Assembly: GCF_035013185.1 (NCBI RefSeq)
Contig: NZ_JAYGJO010000023.1
Span: forward strand, 1-64,000
Direction: 5' to 3'
Source: Acerihabitans sp035013185
GTDB lineage: Bacteria > Pseudomonadota > Gammaproteobacteria > Enterobacterales > Enterobacteriaceae
DNA: 64,000 bases
Part shown: positions 51,242 to 59,580 of the stretch, piece after piece
Layout of the letters: the number at the start of each line of letters is the position of its first letter
Numbering within the stretch: position 1 is the stretch's first letter
Position numbers and translations under genes: made by a program
The notes under the pieces: model-generated
Seen by the model: only the letters and a program-made list of their open reading frames with translations
Told to the model about the DNA's origin: nothing
Databases searched by the model: none

Positions 51242-52495
51242 ATGTTAAAGCGTGAAATGAACATTGCGGATTATGACGCCGAACTTTGGCAAGCAATGGA
51301 GCAAGAAGTGGTGCGCCAGGAAGAGCATATCGAGCTGATTGCTTCGGAAAACTATACCAGTCCCCGCGTAATGCAGGCACAGGGCTCGCAGCTGACCAAT
51401 AAATATGCCGAAGGTTATCCGGGTAAACGCTATTATGGCGGATGCGAATTTGTTGATGTGGTTGAGCAACTGGCCATCGATCGTGCCAAAGAGCTGTTTG
51501 GTGCCGACTACGCCAATGTGCAGCCGCATTCAGGTTCTCAGGCAAACTTTGCCGTTTACACCGCACTGCTACAGCCTGGTGATACCGTTCTGGGTATGAA
51601 TCTCGCCCACGGTGGGCACTTGACCCACGGTTCGCCAGTAAACTTTTCCGGTAAACTTTATAACATCATCCCTTATGGCATTGACGAAAGCGGCCATATC
51701 GATTACGCCGAATTGGCTGAACTGGCGTTGAGCCACCGTCCTAAAATGATTATCGGCGGTTTCTCCGCTTACTCCGGTATTGTGGATTGGGCCAAAATGC
51801 GCGAAATTGCCGACAGCGTTGGCGCCTATCTGTTTGTGGATATGGCACATGTAGCGGGACTGGTTGCCGCTGATGTCTATCCTAACCCGGTACCTCATGC
51901 TCATGTGGTCACTACCACCACCCATAAGACACTGGCGGGTCCGCGTGGCGGTTTGATTCTGGCCAAAGGCGGCAGCGAAGAACTGTATAAAAAGCTAAAT
52001 TCCGCAGTGTTTCCTGGTGGGCAGGGCGGTCCATTGATGCACGTCATCGCGGGTAAAGCGGTTGCGCTAAAAGAGGCTATGGAACCAGCGTTCCGTATCT
52101 ACCAGCAGCAGGTGGCTAAGAATGCCAAAGCGATGGTGTCGGTATTCCTGCAGCGCGGCTACAACATCGTGTCCGGCGGCACTGAAAACCATTTGTTCTT
52201 GGTGGATTTGGTGGATAAAAATATTACCGGTAAAGAAGCCGATGCAGCCCTGGGCCGGGCAAATATTACGGTTAACAAAAACAGCGTTCCTAACGATCCG
52301 AAAAGCCCGTTTGTCACCTCTGGTATTCGTATCGGTACTCCGGCGGCCACGCGGCGCGGTTTTAATGAGCATGATGTGCGTGAACTGGCTGGCTGGATGT
52401 GTGACGTGCTAGACAGCATCCATGATGAAGCCGTGATTGAACGCACCAAACAAAAAGTGCTGGATATTTGCGCCCGTTATCCGGTTTATGCCTGA
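51242..52495 (+). CDS. glyA: Serine hydroxymethyltransferase
   Basis: PLP enzyme that converts serine and tetrahydrofolate to glycine and methylene-THF. Its 417 residues align end to end with E. coli GlyA. The PLP lysine lies in 'VVTTTTHKTLAGPRGGLI'. 'NVQPHSGSQANFAVYTALL' and 'VDMAHVAGLVAADVYPNPVP' are further signatures. The RBS region GGAGAAGCGG precedes the ATG. It is a strongly expressed single-gene unit closed by a terminator at 52555. Confidence 0.99.
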   Translation: MLKREMNIADYDAELWQAMEQEVVRQEEHIELIASENYTSPRVMQAQGSQLTNKYAEGYPGKRYYGGCEFVDVVEQLAIDRAKELFGADYANVQPHSGSQANFAVYTALLQPGDTVLGMNLAHGGHLTHGSPVNFSGKLYNIIPYGIDESGHIDYAELAELALSHRPKMIIGGFSAYSGIVDWAKMREIADSVGAYLFVDMAHVAGLVAADVYPNPVPHAHVVTTTTHKTLAGPRGGLILAKGGSEELYKKLNSAVFPGGQGGPLMHVIAGKAVALKEAMEPAFRIYQQQVAKNAKAMVSVFLQRGYNIVSGGTENHLFLVDLVDKNITGKEADAALGRANITVNKNSVPNDPKSPFVTSGIRIGTPAATRRGFNEHDVRELAGWMCDVLDSIHDEAVIERTKQKVLDICARYPVYA

Positions 52496-52554
52496 TACCG
52501 GCAAACGTCACTGGCGTTTGTTGGCTTGCCCAATAGGGTAAGCGGGTAGTATTG

Positions 52555-52585
52555 AACGGCCCTCGTTGACAGGGCCGTTTTTTTT
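52555..52585. terminator. Terminator shared by glyA and csiE
   Basis: AACGGCCCT and AGGGCCGTT pair over nine bases around CGTTGAC and are followed by T8. The genes converge here, 60 bp after glyA and 19 bp after csiE. Confidence 0.9.
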
Positions 52586-52603
52586 GGGGTACCGGCGGTT
52601 TGC

Positions 52604-53881
52604 TTAGATGCTGCCCTGTCGTGAGGGCGCTTCAAGCAGTTGGCGGATCCGCTCTTGTTGGGAGGGTGCCAGCGGCAGGTGGACCAACATCAGCGGAGGT
52701 GAAAATAACGGCAGCGTCATGGCAAATGGCGTCACAATCAGCGCGGTATTTTGGGGCGCCCCTTGCGCATGAAACTCGTCCATGGGCTGGAATTTGATGT
52801 TCAGCGGCAGCAAGGTCAGTTCGCGGATCTGCAGTTCCAGTGGTTTTTCTTCTTGCCCCTGGCTTTTAGTCAGAATGACCACCTGCCGCTCTTGCAAATC
52901 ATTATCATGCATCAGCCAGGCACCAAATATTACGGCTATCAGGCCCACCTCCTCACAGGAAAACTGCATACGGTATGCGGCTTCAAACGACATGACTGCG
53001 ATGCGTGTGGTGCGCAGTAGCCGAGGATATTTTTCTTCCACTTCTGACTGCAGGGTATTGTCGATGCCTACATGAAAATAGCCTCTTTCCAATGCGGCGC
53101 CAAGATGGGAAAATAACTGATTGGCCAGCATTTCTGGCTGGTTGAATGTCATACTGGCCAAGTGTTCAAAGTCCTGAATCAGTTTTTCCACTGCTTGCAG
53201 TAAGCGTCGGTCGCTCTCGGAATTGGCCTGCGGCAGATGAGGCGTCTTTAATTGGTTAACCAGCAGAGTGAAACACAGTAATTCCGTCGTGGGCAGTGGC
53301 CATTGGCGAAACATCTCCGTCACTGGGCGATATTCGGCCTTAAGCTGCAGCCATTGCTGCTGATGTTGAGTAAAGTCTGGATGGCATTGAAGATGGCATT
53401 GAATGAGAACATAACGCAGATAGAGCAACAAAAATGCGCGGTCATAGGCGGCGGCCTGCCGACCGAGCAAGGCGAGATAGTGCTCCATCAATTCCTCGAT
53501 CCGTTCCCGTGTTGCCTTAAGCTCCGCCGGTAGCCCGAGCCACTTTTGTTCCAGCAGGGGTAAAAAGTGACAGTCTACTTTTGTCGGACACAGGCGCAGC
53601 GCTCGGCGCATGCCTTCGATCAGGCACAATCGCTGATTGAGAATATTGCCTTCTATCCGATAGCTGCCATCGTGGCGTACGATTAGTGTCAGATGGTATA
53701 TTTGCCGGATTTCGCGCGCGATATGCGCGAGATCCCGCTGGGTTACCAGCACGTCGTCGTCGTTACACTGGGCAAGGGAATGTAGCGTTAAAGACGATAA
53801 CGGCGCAAAAAGCATCAACAGTAAATGGCTACGACGCTGGAAACCGGAAAGCACTGGTACCTGCCGGGTGTTCACTCTCAT
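52604..53881 (-). CDS. csiE: Stationary-phase inducible protein CsiE
   Basis: Protein of unknown biochemical role with PRD-like (PTS regulation) helical regions, induced in stationary phase in E. coli. It has 425 residues (E. coli 426). Shared segments include 'YRIEGNILNQRLCLIEGMRR', 'GIDNTLQSEVEEKYPRLLRT', 'EEVGLIAVIFGAWLMHDNDL' and the end 'LFSPPLMLVHLPLAPSQQER'. Similarity to E. coli is moderate overall, strongest in the C-terminal half. It converges with glyA. Confidence 0.93.
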   Translation of the reverse strand: MRVNTRQVPVLSGFQRRSHLLLMLFAPLSSLTLHSLAQCNDDDVLVTQRDLAHIAREIRQIYHLTLIVRHDGSYRIEGNILNQRLCLIEGMRRALRLCPTKVDCHFLPLLEQKWLGLPAELKATRERIEELMEHYLALLGRQAAAYDRAFLLLYLRYVLIQCHLQCHPDFTQHQQQWLQLKAEYRPVTEMFRQWPLPTTELLCFTLLVNQLKTPHLPQANSESDRRLLQAVEKLIQDFEHLASMTFNQPEMLANQLFSHLGAALERGYFHVGIDNTLQSEVEEKYPRLLRTTRIAVMSFEAAYRMQFSCEEVGLIAVIFGAWLMHDNDLQERQVVILTKSQGQEEKPLELQIRELTLLPLNIKFQPMDEFHAQGAPQNTALIVTPFAMTLPLFSPPLMLVHLPLAPSQQERIRQLLEAPSRQGSI

Positions 53882-54102
53882 TGGTTGAGATGACCTTGGG
53901 TTAGCGTTATTGCCAAGAATAGCGAATTAATCACCGGTCTGGGCGGTTAGCGGTTTATTATCCGAGCAGCGTCACGTTTTAACCGGTTTGGGCCGCCGTG
54001 ATGGGGGCGGTTCATAGAAAGGGGACTCGACCACGTTGGACATTGATTATGTTATGTAGCGACTATCGCGTGACGGCGCGAAATACGGCAGTATGGCACG
54101 GC

Positions 54103-54729
54103 ATGATCCGGTTATTGCTGTGGTTAAGTTGGACTATCAGCGCTTCGGCCCTGGCTCACCCGCACAGTTTTATTGACATGAAAACGGAAATCGTTAGTCA
54201 AGATTCACGGCTTATCGGTTTGAAAATGACCTGGACCATGGATGAAATTACCTCTTCGGACGTATTTTACGATGCCGCCGACGCTAAACCCGGTTCTGTG
54301 ACCTGGAAAAAATTGGCGGCGCAGGTGATGGCCAACGTATTGGGCCAACATTATTTCACCGAAATGTATCGTGACGGCCAGCGGATAAAATTTGAAAATT
54401 TACCTGCGCAATATCATTTGTATCGTAACGGATTGAAAGCCACGCTGATGTTTGTGATGCCGCTGGCGCATCCTCCGCTACTTGCCGGCTCCCCGATTAT
54501 CTTTTCGACCTACGACCCCACCTATTTCGTTGATATGACGTATCAAGGCCCCGCCGCTATAACCCTGCCGTCAACGGTGGCGTCGCGCTGCACCATCGCG
54601 TTGGCGACCCCGACGCCGAATGTGTCGCTGCAGGCTTATGCGCTTTCACTGGATAAACCTGGCTCACCGGGCGTGGATATGGCGCTCGGTAAACAATTTG
54701 CTCAACGGGTAACACTGCAATGTCACTAA
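54103..54729 (+). CDS. DUF1007 periplasmic protein, ZevA-like
   Basis: DUF1007 family protein that accompanies NicO-type metal transporters; the Haemophilus pair ZevA-ZevB is linked to zinc uptake. From ATG 54103 the 208-residue product has a clean signal peptide 'MIRLLLWLSWTISASALA' cut before 'HPHSFIDMKTEIV', the family's His-rich mature N-terminus. Longer in-frame starts at 53998-54001 and 54049 are possible but put 18-35 residues before the signal. 'YDPTYFVDMTYQGP' is another family stretch. It overlaps the next gene by ten bases. Confidence 0.85.
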   Translation: MIRLLLWLSWTISASALAHPHSFIDMKTEIVSQDSRLIGLKMTWTMDEITSSDVFYDAADAKPGSVTWKKLAAQVMANVLGQHYFTEMYRDGQRIKFENLPAQYHLYRNGLKATLMFVMPLAHPPLLAGSPIIFSTYDPTYFVDMTYQGPAAITLPSTVASRCTIALATPTPNVSLQAYALSLDKPGSPGVDMALGKQFAQRVTLQCH

Positions 54730-55703
54730 ACCGGTTAATTTCACGTACCCCAGGTGCGCAACAGCGACCATTCGCGTCCTTCTGGTTGCTCGGGGGGCTG
54801 TTAGTTATCATGCTAACGCTAATTTGCGGGTTGATTTTGTATTGGCCGCAGATTTTCGAGCAAAGCGTACTCTGGCAAAAACTGCTTCATCAGCACTTGG
54901 TGTTATTGATCCAACGGGTGCAGGAGAATCCCAGCCGGGCCGGCAGCGGGCTGCTGTGGTTTAGTTTACTTTATGGAGTATTGCACGCCATCGGGCCTGG
55001 CCACGGCAAAATGGTGATTTCTACCTACCTGGCGACCCATCGTTCCAGGTTGAAGATGAGCCTGTATATGACGCTGGCCGCCTCCTTGTTGCAGGGTGCG
55101 GTGGCGATCGTTCTGGTGTCGAGTGTTTTGGTTGTCCTGCGCCTGTCTTCCCGGTTTTTACATCTCGGTGAATTCTGGTTGGAAAAAAGCAGCTATCTGC
55201 TGATGGCGGTGCTTGGCCTGATCTTATGCCAGCGCGCGGCCCGACGCGGTTGGTCCATTATAGCGACGCGCAATCACCATCATCATCATGATGGCTGCGG
55301 TTGCGGACATCATCATTTGCCCGATGGCGAGCAATTAAAAACCGTCGATGGTTGGCGCACCCGGCTGGCGGTGATACTGGCGATGGGCATTAGGCCCTGT
55401 TCCGGGGCGGTGCTGGTATTATTGTTTGCCAAAGTCCTGGGGGTGTATCTCTGGGGGGTATTGGCGGCGATAGTGATGGCGTTCGGCTCGTCGTTTACAC
55501 TGCTGCTGGTCGCGTTGTTGGTGTTTTGGAGCCGTCAGTTGGCACAGAAACTGGCACAACACCACGATGGGGGATCGGGGGCTGGCGTAGCTTGGAGCAT
55601 ACTCTCGTTTGCGGGAGGTGCACTGCTAATCCTGGTCGGCGTAGTGCTGTATATCAGCGCACAGCCCATGTTTATGGGCGGGATTGGACCTTTTAGCCAT
55701 TAA
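54720..55703 (+). CDS. NicO-family metal transporter, ZevB/RcnA-like
   Basis: Polytopic inner membrane transporter of the nickel/cobalt (NicO) superfamily, 327 residues. The signature 'LHAIGPGHGKMVISTYLATH' after about residue 90 and 'MGIRPCSGAVLVLLFAKVLG' are typical. A cytoplasmic His-rich loop with HHHHHHDGCGCGHHH (about 182-196) would bind metal. About seven membrane segments are visible. Pairing with the DUF1007 gene favours a ZevAB-type zinc role over RcnA-type nickel efflux; the metal is inferred. Confidence 0.88.
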   Translation: MSLNRLISRTPGAQQRPFASFWLLGGLLVIMLTLICGLILYWPQIFEQSVLWQKLLHQHLVLLIQRVQENPSRAGSGLLWFSLLYGVLHAIGPGHGKMVISTYLATHRSRLKMSLYMTLAASLLQGAVAIVLVSSVLVVLRLSSRFLHLGEFWLEKSSYLLMAVLGLILCQRAARRGWSIIATRNHHHHHDGCGCGHHHLPDGEQLKTVDGWRTRLAVILAMGIRPCSGAVLVLLFAKVLGVYLWGVLAAIVMAFGSSFTLLLVALLVFWSRQLAQKLAQHHDGGSGAGVAWSILSFAGGALLILVGVVLYISAQPMFMGGIGPFSH

Positions 55704-55902
55704 CTGGCCTGATGATAGCCAAAACAATGCGACACAGTGTTAGCAAGCCACCTGCTCAGCGGTAGTAGCCTGAGCAGTTTTGCCAACGGCATGCAGCCCT
55801 AGAGACGCATTACTGACACCGGATGCCAGGCTATCCAACAGTCTCTACGGCCATAGAGAAATCCGGGCGCGTTGGTCCGGTGGCCGCGATCCTTTCGCGG
55901 GC

Positions 55903-56706
55903 TTAACGTTTAAGCGCGTCACTCAACTCTTCGCGCATGGCCGCTAGCATGGCTTTGACTACCCGGGGATTACCCGCCACCAGGTTACCTGAGTTCAGGT
56001 AGTTATGGCCACCGACAAAATCGGTTACCAGACCGCCCGCTTCTCTGACCAGCAGCTCGCCGCCGGCGTAGTCCCAAGGTTTTAAGCCAATTTCAAAAAA
56101 TCCATCCACCCGGCCGGCGGCTACGTAGGCCAGATCCAGTGCGGCAGAGCCGCTACGACGGAAATCAGCACATTGCTTAAACAGTTTGCTGATGAGATTC
56201 ATATAGCTATCAGAGTGCTGCTTGAGTTTGAAAGGAAAACCGGTGGCGATGATGGTGCCTTCCAAATCGCGTGAGGTGCTGCCACGCAGACGATAACCGT
56301 TAAGCTGAGTGCCTTGGCCACGGGTTGCGGTGAACAGCTCGTTGCGCATGGGATCGTAAACGACAGCCACTTCAGTGCGGCCTTTAATGCGTACGGCGAT
56401 GGAAACAGCGAAATGGGGGAGGTGTTTAATGAAGTTGGTGGTGCCATCCAGTGGGTCGATAATCCATTGTACATCGCCATCTTCACCGGGCAACTCACCA
56501 CATTCTTCACTAATAATAGTGTGCTGTGGGTAAGACTTGCGGATAACTTCGATGATTAAACGTTCCGCCTCGCGATCGACGTTGGTCACGAAGTCATTGT
56601 CGCCTTTCTGGCTGGCTTCAACAGCATCGGGGGTTTCATAATGTTTGGCAATTAAATTACCGGCCTTTCGCGCAGCGCGAATGGCGATGTTGAGCATCGG
56701 ATGCAT
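55903..56706 (-). CDS. suhB: Inositol-1-monophosphatase / Nus factor SuhB
   Basis: Phosphatase-fold protein that also joins rRNA antitermination complexes. At 267 residues it equals E. coli. Metal motifs are 'ISEECGEL', 'WIIDPLDGTTNFIKHLPHFA' and 'GLKPWDYAGGELLVREAGG'. The C-terminus 'AMREELSDALKR' matches. It diverges from trmJ, as in E. coli. Confidence 0.98.
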   Translation of the reverse strand: MHPMLNIAIRAARKAGNLIAKHYETPDAVEASQKGDNDFVTNVDREAERLIIEVIRKSYPQHTIISEECGELPGEDGDVQWIIDPLDGTTNFIKHLPHFAVSIAVRIKGRTEVAVVYDPMRNELFTATRGQGTQLNGYRLRGSTSRDLEGTIIATGFPFKLKQHSDSYMNLISKLFKQCADFRRSGSAALDLAYVAAGRVDGFFEIGLKPWDYAGGELLVREAGGLVTDFVGGHNYLNSGNLVAGNPRVVKAMLAAMREELSDALKR

Positions 56707-56823
56707 GGATATCGTCCACTAAGATGTTAAAGAACTAAAACGGCACGGATTATAGCAGAGCCACAGCAAAATACCTACGGCTGTGATAATATATTGCCCA
56801 CTTCTCCTCTGCCATATAAGACT

Positions 56824-57618
56824 ATGCTACACAATATTCGCGTCGTTCTGGTTGAAACGTCCCACACCGGCAATATCGGCTCCACCGCCCGGGCCATGAA
56901 AACCATGGGTCTGAGCAATCTTTATTTGGTCAACCCACTGACTAAACCCGATTCCCAAGCCATAGCACTCTCTGCCGGGGCCAGCGACATCATCGGCAAC
57001 GCCACCCTGGTTGATAGCCTTGACGAAGCCTTATCCGGCTGCGGCCTGGTGGTCGGCACCAGCGCGCGTTCCCGCACCTTGCCCTGGCCGATGCTCGACC
57101 CCAGGGAGTGTGGCGCCAAGTGTATCCAGGAAGTGGAACATGCGCCGGTGGCACTGCTGTTTGGCCGTGAACGGGTCGGTCTGACCAATGAGGAATTGCA
57201 AAAATGCCACTTCCACGTTGTCATCCCGGCCAACCCGGAATACAGCTCATTAAACCTGGCCATGGCAGTACAAATCCTGGCTTATGAAGTCCGCACCGCT
57301 TTCCTGGAACACCAGCGGGCGGCCACGCCGGCTAGGGTTCACGATGAGTCACCTTATCCGCTAGCGGAAGAAGTGGAGCGGTTTTACCAACATTTGGAAC
57401 AGGTGCTCAACCATACTGGCTTTATCCGCCAGGCGCATCCGGGACAGGTGATGAGTAAACTGCGTCGCTTATTTACCCGTGCGCGCCCGGAAGCCCAAGA
57501 ATTGCATATCCTGCGCGGTATCCTGACATCTATCGAGCATATGTCGCCGGCGCGGCATGAGCGATCGGCAGACGCAGACGTTGCGGCGGAAAAGGTGATA
57601 CGGCACAATAATACTTGA
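56824..57618 (+). CDS. trmJ: tRNA (cytidine/uridine-32-2'-O-)-methyltransferase TrmJ
   Basis: SPOUT methyltransferase that modifies ribose at position 32 of tRNAs. The ATG at 56824 ('MLHNIRVVLVETSHTGNIGS') matches the family start and gives 264 residues (E. coli 246); upstream codons are not conserved. The knot region has 'LLFGRERVGLTNEELQKC' and 'NPEYSSLNLAMAVQILAYEV'. The C-terminal domain ends 'AQELHILRGILTSIEHM' plus a short extension. It lies just upstream of iscR. Confidence 0.97.
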   Translation: MLHNIRVVLVETSHTGNIGSTARAMKTMGLSNLYLVNPLTKPDSQAIALSAGASDIIGNATLVDSLDEALSGCGLVVGTSARSRTLPWPMLDPRECGAKCIQEVEHAPVALLFGRERVGLTNEELQKCHFHVVIPANPEYSSLNLAMAVQILAYEVRTAFLEHQRAATPARVHDESPYPLAEEVERFYQHLEQVLNHTGFIRQAHPGQVMSKLRRLFTRARPEAQELHILRGILTSIEHMSPARHERSADADVAAEKVIRHNNT

Positions 57619-57635
57619 GTAAAATGGTTGGTTAA

Positions 57636-57660
57636 ATAGTTGACTAAATTAGTCGGGAAT
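57636..57660. promoter_or_regulatory. IscR type 1 binding site
   Basis: The 25 bp from 57636 to 57660 (ATAGTTGACT... AGTCGGGAAT) match the type 1 IscR consensus ATASYYGACT...AGTCRRSTAT at almost every position. It lies 42 bp before the iscR start and upstream of a TATAAT at 57674-57679, so autorepression by [2Fe-2S]-IscR is expected. Confidence 0.85.
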
Positions 57661-57701
57661 GGCAGACTTTTGATATAATTCACCCACCAGGATACATCAT
57701 T

Positions 57702-58196
57702 ATGAGATTGACTTCCAAGGGTCGCTACGCGGTTACTGCTATGCTAGACGTTGCTCTGCACTCTAACGAGGGCCCCGTGCCGCTGGCGGAAATATCCGAA
57801 CGTCAAGGGATTTCCTTGTCCTATTTAGAGCAACTGTTCTCTCGTTTGCGCAAACATGAGCTGGTGGCCAGCGTGCGTGGACCAGGCGGTGGTTATCTGT
57901 TGGGCAAGGGCGCTGACCAAATCGCCGTTGGCGCCATTATCACCGCCGTTGACGAGTCCGTTGATGCAACCCGTTGCCAGGGCAAGGAAGCTTGCCAGAA
58001 CGGTGATCGCTGCCTGACGCATACGCTGTGGCGCGATCTTAGCCTGCGTATCAGTGATTTCTTGAATAATATTTCTCTGGCCGAACTGGTCAACAACCAA
58101 GACATTCTGGATGTCGCAGATCGGCAAAACAATGACATTCGCCGTACCACCAACGGCCGCATTCAAGAAACCATCAACGTGAATCTGCGTGCATAA
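57702..58196 (+). CDS. iscR: Iron-sulfur cluster regulator IscR
   Basis: Rrf2-family repressor/activator that carries a [2Fe-2S] cluster and sets Fe-S assembly. It has 164 residues. The winged helix is seen in 'EISERQGISLSYLEQLFSRL' and 'VRGPGGGYLLGKG'. The three cluster Cys residues, with five residues between successive Cys, are in 'CQGKEACQNGDRC'. Its type 1 site is upstream. The operon it leads is shortened to iscR-iscS. Confidence 0.98.
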   Translation: MRLTSKGRYAVTAMLDVALHSNEGPVPLAEISERQGISLSYLEQLFSRLRKHELVASVRGPGGGYLLGKGADQIAVGAIITAVDESVDATRCQGKEACQNGDRCLTHTLWRDLSLRISDFLNNISLAELVNNQDILDVADRQNNDIRRTTNGRIQETINVNLRA

Positions 58197-58250
58197 GCAG
58201 AACACGGTGGCTGCGGCGCTTGCCTGCGGTCTTTCAGGGGCATAAACGCA

Positions 58251-59447
58251 ATGAAATTACCTATCTATCTGGATTATTCCGCCACCACGCCCGTCGACCC
58301 TCGGGTGGCGGAAAAAATGATGGGGTGTCTCACCCTGGACGGGACCTTCGGTAATCCCGCGTCCCGCTCACATCGTTTTGGCTGGCAGGCGGAAGAAGCG
58401 GTAGATATCGCACGTAACCAAATCGCGGAATTGGTGGGTGCCGATCCGCGCGAAATTGTGTTTACTTCCGGTGCGACGGAATCCGATAATCTGGCGATAA
58501 AAGGCACGGCTGGTTTTTATCGCGACCAGGGCCGGCATATCATCACCAGCCAAACAGAACACAAAGCCGTACTCGATACCTGCGAGCAACTGGAGCAGGA
58601 AGGTTTTTCCGTGACCTATCTGGCGCCGCAGGCCAGCGGGATTATCGATCTCGGCGATCTGGAAAGGGCGATGCGCCCCGACACGATCCTGGTGTCAATC
58701 ATGCATGTGAATAACGAAATTGGCGTCATCCAGGATATTGCGGCCATCGGTGATTTATGCCGTAATCGCGGGATCATTTTTCATGTTGACGCCACGCAAA
58801 GCGTAGGAAAAATTGCCATCGATCTCAATGAATTGAAGGTCGATTTAATGTCGTTCAGTGGCCATAAAATATATGGTCCGAAAGGGATCGGCGCGCTGTA
58901 CGTTCGCCGTAAACCCCGGGTGCGAATTGCCGCCCAAATGCACGGTGGCGGCCATGAACGTGGTATGCGATCCGGCACGCTGCCGGTCCACCAGATTGTC
59001 GGCATGGGCGAAGCATTCCAGATTGCCAAGGCGGAAATGGCCAGCGAATCACGTCGTTTGCGCGCGCTGCGTGATCGACTCTGGACGGGGCTCAACGGGC
59101 TGGAAGCGGTCCATCTTAACGGTTGTCTGGAGCAGGGCGCGCCCAATATTCTTAATGTCGGCTTTAACTATGTGGAAGGCGAATCACTCATTCTGGCATT
59201 AAAGGATCTGGCGGTTTCTTCAGGTTCCGCGTGCACCTCCGCCAGTCTGGAGCCGTCCTATGTCCTGCGCGCCTTGGGGGTTAATGCGTCGTTGGCCCAT
59301 AGTTCGATCCGTTTTTCTCTGGGGCGCTACACCACCGAAGAGGAAATCGACTTTGCCATTGCGCTGATCAATACTGCCATTGGCCGCCTGCGCGGTTTCT
59401 CGCCAGAGTGGATGGCGTTTAAACAACACCAGAAGTTAACCCGCTGA
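58251..59447 (+). CDS. iscS: Cysteine desulfurase IscS, C-terminal tail lost
   Basis: PLP enzyme that takes sulfur from cysteine for Fe-S clusters and tRNA thiolation. It has 398 residues against 404 in E. coli. The PLP Lys is in 'SFSGHKIYGPKGIGALYVRR', the active Cys in 'SSGSACTSASLEPSYVL', and 'YSATTPVDPRVAEKMM' opens the protein. The end reads 'FKQHQKLTR' where E. coli has 'YKQGVDLNSIEWAHH', so the conserved SIEWAHH tail that contacts IscU is gone. No iscU, iscA, hscB, hscA, fdx or iscX follows; a short ERIC and pepB come next. Catalysis looks intact, so tRNA thiolation could continue. Confidence 0.98.
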   Translation: MKLPIYLDYSATTPVDPRVAEKMMGCLTLDGTFGNPASRSHRFGWQAEEAVDIARNQIAELVGADPREIVFTSGATESDNLAIKGTAGFYRDQGRHIITSQTEHKAVLDTCEQLEQEGFSVTYLAPQASGIIDLGDLERAMRPDTILVSIMHVNNEIGVIQDIAAIGDLCRNRGIIFHVDATQSVGKIAIDLNELKVDLMSFSGHKIYGPKGIGALYVRRKPRVRIAAQMHGGGHERGMRSGTLPVHQIVGMGEAFQIAKAEMASESRRLRALRDRLWTGLNGLEAVHLNGCLEQGAPNILNVGFNYVEGESLILALKDLAVSSGSACTSASLEPSYVLRALGVNASLAHSSIRFSLGRYTTEEEIDFAIALINTAIGRLRGFSPEWMAFKQHQKLTR

Positions 59448-59455
59448 GCTATTGT

Positions 59456-59521
59456 TATACCCTGAGTAATTTACGTCGCAGGAAAACCAAGGCCCATGCA
59501 ACCGGAAGTGTGACGGGTATA
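59456..59521. repeat. Short ERIC element at the isc deletion junction
   Basis: 66 bp carrying only the ends of an ERIC element: TATACCCTGAGTAATTTACG at the left and, at the right, GGAAGTGTGACGGGTATA. The central part seen in the copy at 18928-19055 is missing. Short internally deleted ERICs of this size are known in Yersinia and relatives. It lies eight bases after iscS and 59 before pepB. Confidence 0.75.
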
Positions 59522-59580
59522 TCCATTATTATTGCCCCGCTCAACGTCGCATTTTATAAAACAATTAACGGAGTCAAAAG

